Assembly: GCA_946480015.1 (NCBI GenBank)
Contig: CAMLIL010000003.1
Span: 47,860 to 111,859 of the forward strand
Direction of reading: 5' to 3'
Length of the DNA stretch: 64,000 nucleotides
DNA from: an uncultured Oxalobacteraceae bacterium
Lineage (GTDB): Bacteria > Pseudomonadota > Gammaproteobacteria > Burkholderiales > Burkholderiaceae
Positions 56,411 through 64,000 of this stretch are shown here, in pieces. The notes beneath the pieces are model-generated. The model was not told the DNA's origin and made no database searches. It saw nothing but the letters and a program-made list of their open reading frames with translations. Within the stretch, counting starts at the first letter, position 1, and each line of letters begins with the position of its first letter. Position numbers and translations under genes: made by a program.

Positions 56411-56884
56411 ATGGACAAGCACTCCCTTCCCAAGAGAAAGCGGCTATTTCCCGCCGTAGCACTGGCCATTGGCGCCATGTCTGCCCTGTTCGCGGCCTGC
56501 GAACCGGTACCCAGCGCCAAGGTGTCGACCGCGTCGGTGCCGACCTCCGTCACCACCTTCCGAACCAAGGAGCAGGCGATGGCCTCGCTGATGGCCTTGC
56601 CGGAGCTGAAGGCGTGGTCGGAGCGGATCGACAAGGATTCGGGCGGCAAACTGCATGCGGCCCTGATGGAATACGATACCCAGCCCAAAGTGGTCAGTGG
56701 CAAGCGCTACTGGCAATTCAGCTTTGTGGAAAACGGCAGCGACGCCGCACGCCGCTGGGAAAGTTTCCTTGTGTCCGATAGCGGCGAAGACATCCTGGTC
56801 GACGATGCCGCCAGTGACAAGGTGCTGACCCTGGCGCAGTGGCGCGCGCAGAAAAAGCCGATGGAGCAGACTGGCGCGCAGTAA
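56411..56884 (+). CDS. Exported protein of unknown function, paralogue B
   Basis: 157 aa. A signal sequence with FPAVALAIGAMSALFAAC suggests a lipoprotein (lipobox not perfect). The domain RYWQFSFVENGSDAARRWES and DILVDDAASDKVLTLAQWRA matches the preceding gene product. The pair is a tandem duplication with different N-terminal anchors. A weak AGGA precedes ATG 56411. Function unknown. Confidence 0.7.
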   Translation: MDKHSLPKRKRLFPAVALAIGAMSALFAACEPVPSAKVSTASVPTSVTTFRTKEQAMASLMALPELKAWSERIDKDSGGKLHAALMEYDTQPKVVSGKRYWQFSFVENGSDAARRWESFLVSDSGEDILVDDAASDKVLTLAQWRAQKKPMEQTGAQ

Positions 56885-57037
56885 GGGGGCTATCGCCGCC
56901 GGCCTTGCCATTTCAGCGGCTGGCGCGCAAAAAATATAACTGGATTTCAAGTTTTGTGTTATTCGAATGGACTGTTCCAAAATTGGAAATACGGCCACAC
57001 TTCGTCCTACGGAAAATTCTGCCAATTTGACACAAAC

Positions 57038-59005
57038 ATGAAAATTCACTCTCGCAGCCGCTGTGCCGGCATGGCCGCCTTTCTACTTGCTTCGTCGCTG
57101 GCAGCACCAGTGCTGGCGCAGACAGCGGCACCCGCGTTTGCAGGCATTTTCGGCGACCACGCCGTTTTGCAGCGCGGCGAACCCTTGACCATGTGGGGCA
57201 CGGCAGCCCCCGGGCAACACGTAACGGTGAGCCTGGGCGGCAAGACTGCCGAAGCAAACGCGGGAGCGAACGGCCGCTGGCGGGTGAGCATGCCCGCGAT
57301 GACGGCTGGCGGACCGCATACCCTGTCCGTCACCGGCGGCACCGGCGCGACGACGCTCAAGGACATCATGATCGGCGACGTCTACCTGTGCGGCGGCCAG
57401 TCGAACATGGCGTTTCCGGCGCGGCTTTCCACCGGCGCGTGGCCTGACTTTCCCGCCAATCCGGACCTGCGCTTCATTAATATTCAACTCGCCAGCGCAC
57501 CCGCCGTCCAGGACGATCTGAAACGGCCAGTGGAATGGAAAGTGGTGTCGCCAAAGACGGCCGGCGAGGCCTCGGCGGTGTGCTACTACATGGCGCGAAC
57601 ACTGCAACAGACCCAGAAGGTGCCGGTCGGTTTCATCGGGTCGAACTGGGGCGGCACCACCATCCAGGGCTGGATCGGCCCGTCATCGCTGAAAACCCTG
57701 CCTGCCTACGCCAAGCGGCTTGAGGCGCTGGACGACTTGGCGTCGAATCCCTCCAGAGCGATGGCCGACGAAGCGCGCCGGCACGAGCAATGGTGGGACG
57801 CGCATGACCCGCAGGCAAAGGCGCAGCGTGCGTGGAGTTCGCCGGGGTTCGACGACGCCGCATGGCCGAGCCTGACACCGAAGGGATCGTGGAAGGACGC
57901 CGGCATCGCCGCGTTGGCGGACTTCGACGGCGCCGCATGGTTCCGCACCACCGTGACCCTGGATGAGGCGCAGGCGCGAGCGGCAAACGCAGTCCAGCTC
58001 GGTCCCATCGATACCTACGACAGCACCTGGGTCAACGGCGTGCGCGTGGGCGGCGGCAGTACTGCGTGGGTGTGGCGAGACTATGCCGTTCCCGCCGGCG
58101 TATTCAAACCGGGCCGCAACGTGATCGCCATCCACGTTCTCAGTGGCGGCACAGGAGGCGGGCTGACCGGGCTGCCGGAACAGCGCGGCATCAAGACCGG
58201 CGACGGGCAGTTTATTGCCCTGTCCGCGCCATGGAAATACAAGCTGGGCATGCGCTCGAAGGGCCTGTCGATCGCGCCGGCGCCGTGGGATATACCGACC
58301 AGTCTGTCGACACTCCACAACGCGATGATCGCGCCGCTGGCCGGCTACAAGTTCAAACTGGCGGCGTGGTACCAGGGCGAGTCCAACACCGATGCCGCAA
58401 AAGAATATGAGACGCTGCTGCCGCTGCTGATCGCCGATTGGCGCAAGACCTTCGCCCAGCCGGACTTGCCCTTCCTGGTCGTCCAGCTGTCCTCGTTCGG
58501 TCCAGTCGCGGTACAGCCCGGGCAATCGAACTGGGCGCAGTTGCGCGAGGCCCAGGCCAGGACCGTTCGCAACGACCGGCATGCCGGGCTGGCCGTCACC
58601 ATCGACGTGGGCGACCGCACCGACGTTCATCCCGCGCAGAAAGCCGTAGTCGGCGACCGGCTGGCTCGTGCGGCCCGCGCACTTGCCTACGGCGAAGCGA
58701 TTGCGCCCGGAGGACCGGAAGCGGCCGGCGTGACGCGGTCAGGTGACGACCTGGTAGTCAAATTCAAGAACACCGGCGGCGGCTTGCGCACCTACAGCGC
58801 CAGCCATGCGATCGGTTTCGAAGCGTGTGCCGGCGCGGCTTGCCAGTATGTGCTGGCGCTGGCGCAAGGCGACACGGTGACGCTGAAAGGGGCCAACCTG
58901 CCAGGCACGACGCATGTCCGCTATGCCTGGGCCGATGCGCCTTACGTGAATCTGTATAGCACCGAGGACCTGCCTGCGGCGCCGTTCGAGATGGAGGTCA
59001 AGTAA
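57038..59005 (+). CDS. Secreted sialate O-acetylesterase-like enzyme
   Basis: 655 aa. Signal peptide ends at APVLAQ. An Ig-like N-terminal domain (GIFGDHAVLQRGEPLTMWGT) precedes the split SGNH esterase domain. GGQSNM (residues 119-124) carries the nucleophile Ser122, and Asp529 and His531 (DVHP) complete the triad. A jelly-roll insertion (AAWFRTTVTLDEAQARA, DSTWVNGVRVGG) lies between. It removes acetyl groups from sialic acid or plant polysaccharides. No strong ribosome site is visible. It stands alone, without sialic acid or glycan genes next to it. Confidence 0.9.
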   Translation: MKIHSRSRCAGMAAFLLASSLAAPVLAQTAAPAFAGIFGDHAVLQRGEPLTMWGTAAPGQHVTVSLGGKTAEANAGANGRWRVSMPAMTAGGPHTLSVTGGTGATTLKDIMIGDVYLCGGQSNMAFPARLSTGAWPDFPANPDLRFINIQLASAPAVQDDLKRPVEWKVVSPKTAGEASAVCYYMARTLQQTQKVPVGFIGSNWGGTTIQGWIGPSSLKTLPAYAKRLEALDDLASNPSRAMADEARRHEQWWDAHDPQAKAQRAWSSPGFDDAAWPSLTPKGSWKDAGIAALADFDGAAWFRTTVTLDEAQARAANAVQLGPIDTYDSTWVNGVRVGGGSTAWVWRDYAVPAGVFKPGRNVIAIHVLSGGTGGGLTGLPEQRGIKTGDGQFIALSAPWKYKLGMRSKGLSIAPAPWDIPTSLSTLHNAMIAPLAGYKFKLAAWYQGESNTDAAKEYETLLPLLIADWRKTFAQPDLPFLVVQLSSFGPVAVQPGQSNWAQLREAQARTVRNDRHAGLAVTIDVGDRTDVHPAQKAVVGDRLARAARALAYGEAIAPGGPEAAGVTRSGDDLVVKFKNTGGGLRTYSASHAIGFEACAGAACQYVLALAQGDTVTLKGANLPGTTHVRYAWADAPYVNLYSTEDLPAAPFEMEVK

Positions 59006-59054
59006 ATGGCCAGTGAAGGGCAACGACTGTACGTGCCGGTCCACTCAGGAAACG

Positions 59055-59156
59055 TCAACTGATGCGTGGTAGACCACCTTTCGGAGACAGAGGGTGTATT
59101 AAAAGATGAGCGGCGATAAGAGACCAGAGTTCGTCGGGAAGAAGTGCTTTGGCCAT
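59055..59156 (-). mobile_element. Remnant of an IS5-family transposase (N-terminal 33 residues)
   Basis: On the minus strand MAKALLPDELWSLIAAHLL is followed by HPLSPKGGLPRIS and a stop. This is the start of IS5-family (IS427-like) transposases, where the usual text is LLPDELWSLI...PSPKGGRPR. The rest of the element and clear terminal repeats are missing. The surrounding DNA is lower in GC. Confidence 0.7.
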
Positions 59157-59314
59157 AGCATCGGTCTGGCTAAGAACAGGCTCGCCATGTTATAGCCGAC
59201 GTCCAGTTCGGGAGTCCTGCGCAGATGCCTTACACTTTCGAGCGAACAAAGATTCGTCGCCTTAACCTTCCGGAAAAAATGGGGGGGGGCTGAATTGCTA
59301 TTGAGCATGATAAA

Positions 59315-59704
59315 TTAGTAGAGCTTGGCTAACTCCCCAAACTCATCTGCGCGGGCCGCTCTTGAATTTATCGAGCACTCAAATGACATTTGCCTAGCTA
59401 ACGTACCACCATTTGGGTCGTAGTAAAAATCACAGTTGGCGTCCGAATACTTTACCCAAAGTCGCTGAACTTCCTGAAGTTTTTTCCTTCTTTGTGCATC
59501 AAGTTTGCTTAACAAGATTTTGTAGGAGGAATTGAGTCGCTTGTCTTGCCTCTCATACTCTGCGGACATGCAATCCAATACGGCAGGATCTACAGCTCCG
59601 GCCTCGGATAGACAAGCCGAATACTCCTTTGTTGAGGCAGCAAAGCTAGAAGCAGAGCAGAATACGGTAGTCGTCAATACCGACGCGTAGAGGATTTTCT
59701 TCAT
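59315..59704 (-). CDS. LprI-like protein (DUF1311), exported
   Basis: 129 aa. Signal peptide MKKILYASVLTTTVFCSASS FAA, then a DUF1311/LprI domain: YSACLSEAGAVDPAVLDCMS, EYERQDKRLNSSYKILLSKL, LQEVQRLWVKYSDANCDFYY and MSFECSINSRAARADEFGEL, with four conserved cysteines. Members include lysozyme-inhibitor LprI. GC content is clearly below that of the neighbours, suggesting acquisition. It lies beside the IS5 remnant. Confidence 0.85.
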   Translation of the reverse strand: MKKILYASVLTTTVFCSASSFAASTKEYSACLSEAGAVDPAVLDCMSAEYERQDKRLNSSYKILLSKLDAQRRKKLQEVQRLWVKYSDANCDFYYDPNGGTLARQMSFECSINSRAARADEFGELAKLY

Positions 59705-59848
59705 ATTCCAATTCGTAGGATTCACTATAGAGCCCGCTTTTGGCCGACAGCCGATAGCACGAAACTAGCTCACGCAATGCGGAGTGGCCGCACTCGCTCC
59801 TTGCTCAGTATACATCTTGCTCAAATGGAGGTCGGAAGTGCCAAGCAT

Positions 59849-59920
59849 TTACGCTGAGGCCGGCAAGCAGGCCAGGGCGGAAACAACGATGGCGGTCACC
59901 ATAGCTTGCAATACTTTCAT
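59849..59920 (-). CDS. 23-residue signal-peptide-like micro-ORF
   Basis: MKVLQAMVTAIVVSALACLP and three more residues (ASA), then TAA. AAGGA lies 6 bases before the start. It reads like a complete Sec signal peptide with no mature protein, so it may be the remnant of a truncated exported protein or a small membrane peptide. Nothing else is seen in 59705-60043 except the palindrome at 59990. Confidence 0.35.
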   Translation of the reverse strand: MKVLQAMVTAIVVSALACLPASA

Positions 59921-59989
59921 TTTATCCTTGAGTCTCGGTCGAGTTCCGAGCGTCTGACAGGCCAATTCCTGTCATCGATCTCATGTTGA

Positions 59990-60007
59990 GAAAGTTTGCA
60001 AACTTTC
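59990..60007. promoter_or_regulatory. Perfect 18-bp palindrome after glk-rpiR
   Basis: GAAAGTTTGCAAACTTTC is fully symmetric. It lies 37 bp past the stop of the glk-rpiR gene and about 70 bp upstream of the micro-ORF. It could be an operator or a short hairpin. No T-tract follows. Confidence 0.4.
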
Positions 60008-60043
60008 AAGGCCAGCCGTTGCGATCAGGTTTTGTTAGCCGTT

Positions 60044-61894
60044 CTAAATGTCCAGATGCGAAATCATCAAGCGCGTGGCATCGGCATCGGCACCCTCCTG
60101 CTCGCGGCCCAGCGAAATTCCGACCGACATAATATCGATCAGCAGCAGCTGCAGAATTCGCGAAATCATCGACAGAAAAGTGGTGCTGTCCTCGCTGTGA
60201 TCGACCGCCAGGCACACGGTGGCCTTCCTGGCCAACGGCGACTTGCTGCTGGTGATCGCGATGACTTCAGCGCCCGACGCGAGCGCCGTATCGACCGCCG
60301 CCAGCAACTCCGGCAAGCGGCCTGACGACGAAATCGCCACCACCACATCGCCCGGATTGAGCAGCCCGGCCGCCAGCGTAAACAGATGCGAGTCGCCATA
60401 CGACGACGTCGGAATGCGGAAGCGGAAGAACTTGTGCTGGCCATCGAGCGCCACCACGCGCGAGGCGCCCATCGCATAGAACTCGACCCGTCTGGCCTTG
60501 CGCAGCAGCGCGATGGCGCGGTCGATCGATTGCACGTCGAGCTGGTCGCGAAACCTGAGGATCGCCGACACGGTATTGTCGATCACCTTGGCCGACAGGT
60601 CATGCGTGCTGTCCGACACGCGCACCTGGCTGTGACGCACCGGAATGGTTCCGGTCAGGCTGGAGGCGAATTTCAGTTTGAAATCAGCCAGGCCGAGAAA
60701 ACCGAGCGAGCGGCAAAAGCGGATCACGGTCGGCTGGCTCACATCGGCCAGCCGCGCGATTTCTGCAATCGGTTCGCCGAGCACCTTGCGCGGATGGTCG
60801 ATCACCAGAGTCGCCACGCGCTGCTCGGCCGGCGAGAGTTCATGCTGCAGTTGCTGCACCCGCTCCATCAGGGTGTTGGCGCCGGTACGCCCGCGCAGGT
60901 GCTCGGACAGGATCGACGCCAGCCCATGAAACGCCGGGTTCGGCGTCATGATCACGAAGGTCGGAATTTCGGCCAGATAGGATGTAAAACGGCCCTTGGC
61001 TTCGAAGCGCTTGCGAAACGACGAAGTGGCGAACCATTCGCCCAGGCGCGGCACGATGCCGCCGCCCACGAATATGCCGCCGATCGCGCCCAGCGTCACC
61101 GCCAGGTTGGCTGCGGCGCCACCGAGCATGCCGCAGAAGCAGTCGAGCACTTCCAGGCACAGCGCATCCTTCTTCTCAAGCGCGCCGGCGATGATCTCGG
61201 GCGAGGTCAATGGCGCCACATCCTGCCCGTTGCGCAACGCGAGCGCGCGGTAGACGATTTCCATGCCGGGACCGGAGATGAGGCGCTCGTTCGATACGTG
61301 CGGCCACTCCTTCCACGCATACTGGAGAATGGCGAACTCGCGCTCATCGGCAGGTGCGAAATTGGCGTGGCCGCCCTCCGAGCCCAAGGTGACGAAGCCG
61401 TCGATGGTCGGGATCACCCCCGAGCAGCCAAGACCGGTGCCCGGCCCCAGCACCCCGATGACGGCGTTGGCCGCGGCTTTGCCCCCGCCCACCTGCACCA
61501 GACCGGATGGCGGCAGGTTCGGCAGCGACATCGCCAGCGCCGTGAAGTCGTTCACGATCAGCAGAGTGCTCAGTCCCAGCGCGCGGCGCAGCTCGTCGGT
61601 CGAGAACTGCCAGTCGCGGTTGGTCATGCGGATGAAGTCGCCGTCGATCGGATTGGCCAGCGCGAAGGCCGCATGATGCAGCCGCACGCCTTCATGATCG
61701 GCCAGATAGGCACGCAGCAGCGGCACGATGCCGCTGTAATCGTCGCATTGGAGCACGCGCACCGAGCGCACCACTCCCGGTGCGGTTTCCAGCGCAAAAC
61801 GTGCGTGGGTGGCACCGATGTCGGCTAGCAGACGAGGCCCGTCTGCGTAGGCCGTACGGCTATATTTTTGTTCGGATTCGGATATCTCGGTCAT
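60044..61894 (-). CDS. glk: Bifunctional glucokinase / RpiR family regulator
   Basis: 616 aa fusion. The N-terminal half (to about residue 335) is bacterial glucokinase: LLADIGATHARFALET, IVNDFTALAMSLPNLP, GVLGPGTGLGCSGVI and GSEGGHANFAP. The C-terminal half is an RpiR/HexR regulator with a helix-turn-helix (AEIARLADVSQPTVIRFCRS) and a SIS sugar-phosphate domain (FYAMGASRVVALDGQHKF and DVVVAISSSGRLPELL). This fusion is known in Burkholderiales. ATG 61894 is used; a GTG two codons upstream is possible. It follows pgm by 15 bp. Confidence 0.95.
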   Translation of the reverse strand: MTEISESEQKYSRTAYADGPRLLADIGATHARFALETAPGVVRSVRVLQCDDYSGIVPLLRAYLADHEGVRLHHAAFALANPIDGDFIRMTNRDWQFSTDELRRALGLSTLLIVNDFTALAMSLPNLPPSGLVQVGGGKAAANAVIGVLGPGTGLGCSGVIPTIDGFVTLGSEGGHANFAPADEREFAILQYAWKEWPHVSNERLISGPGMEIVYRALALRNGQDVAPLTSPEIIAGALEKKDALCLEVLDCFCGMLGGAAANLAVTLGAIGGIFVGGGIVPRLGEWFATSSFRKRFEAKGRFTSYLAEIPTFVIMTPNPAFHGLASILSEHLRGRTGANTLMERVQQLQHELSPAEQRVATLVIDHPRKVLGEPIAEIARLADVSQPTVIRFCRSLGFLGLADFKLKFASSLTGTIPVRHSQVRVSDSTHDLSAKVIDNTVSAILRFRDQLDVQSIDRAIALLRKARRVEFYAMGASRVVALDGQHKFFRFRIPTSSYGDSHLFTLAAGLLNPGDVVVAISSSGRLPELLAAVDTALASGAEVIAITSSKSPLARKATVCLAVDHSEDSTTFLSMISRILQLLLIDIMSVGISLGREQEGADADATRLMISHLDI

Positions 61895-61909
61895 CGCCAC
61901 CGGTTACTA

Positions 61910-63945
<2,036 letters not shown>

Positions 63946-64000
63946 ATGGACAAGGACATATCGAGGTTTCATTTCTGGGGAGAGCTGGAACGCAATGAGG
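63946..64000 (+). CDS. Start of an unrecognised gene, cut by the window edge
   Basis: ATG 63946 preceded by AGGAAA opens a frame (MDKDISRFHFWGELERNE) that runs off the end. Too short to identify. Confidence 0.4.
   Translation, partial: MDKDISRFHFWGELERNE

Noticed and set aside
59099..59308. 69-codon minus-strand frame overlapping the IS5 remnant
   Set aside because: It is in a different frame from the recognisable transposase start; the translation has no family features.

Overview
The window is high-GC chromosomal DNA from a betaproteobacterium, most likely Oxalobacteraceae (Massilia/Duganella group). This is an inference from gene content: zapA followed by a 6S RNA gene, a lipoyl-domain-bearing E3 in an aceE-aceF-lpd cluster, a fused glucokinase/RpiR regulator, holC, and a TIGR04438-type Trp-rich protein. 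No database search was possible. All function calls rest on visible motifs and recalled family features.

Layout. (1) 0.4-14 kb: a catabolic locus. A LacI-type regulator and a UPF0303 protein on the + strand converge on a compact ten-cistron minus-strand operon. In transcription order it encodes a Gfo/Idh/MocA oxidoreductase, family I CoA-transferase, enoyl-CoA hydratase, aldehyde dehydrogenase, HAD phosphatase, GMC oxidoreductase, SDR, second GMC oxidoreductase, DUF993 aldolase-like protein and glycerate 2-kinase. The kinase has one in-frame TAA. A perfect 16-bp palindrome sits at the operon start, and a degenerate copy lies in front of the LacI gene. I do not recognise this gene combination as a described pathway. 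(2) 14.2-24.1 kb: a TctDE-like two-component system beside a porin, an FbpABC/AfuABC-type ABC importer and a mannose-6-phosphate isomerase. A decayed second copy of the porin promoter plus the binding-protein gene lies on the far side of the two-component genes. Both promoter copies carry TGAAAG-type repeats at an exact 11-bp period. (3) 24.1-36.4 kb: mixed genes (a lipoprotein, DUF3297, exonuclease III, a YpfJ-type metallopeptidase, YdcF, HDOD, a BON-domain protein, two tandem HExxHC proteins) and a divergent TetR/EmrAB-OprM efflux locus. (4) 36.5-53.3 kb: mostly core genes: the pyruvate dehydrogenase complex, folD, prlC, a DUF4124-glutaredoxin protein, holC, a branched-chain amino-acid binding protein, cytochrome c, a Trp-rich protein, a LysR regulator, lgt, TauE, an EVE protein, 6S RNA, zapA and a ZapB-like protein. 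(5) 53.4-55.6 kb: groES-groEL with a textbook sigma70 promoter and CIRCE operator. (6) 55.7-64 kb: two tandem paralogous unknown proteins, a secreted sialate O-acetylesterase-like enzyme, a lower-GC scar (IS5-type transposase remnant, LprI-like protein, micro-ORF, 18-bp palindrome), then pgm and glk-rpiR, and the first codons of a further gene at the right edge.

How they work together. The 2-14 kb operon looks like a route that oxidises an alcohol or sugar-like substrate, activates an acid as its CoA ester, cleaves it, and delivers a C3 acid to glycerate kinase. The 17-24 kb block looks like a regulated uptake system, plausibly for hexose phosphates because it adjoins manA. The pgm and glk-rpiR genes at the right end handle intracellular hexose phosphates.
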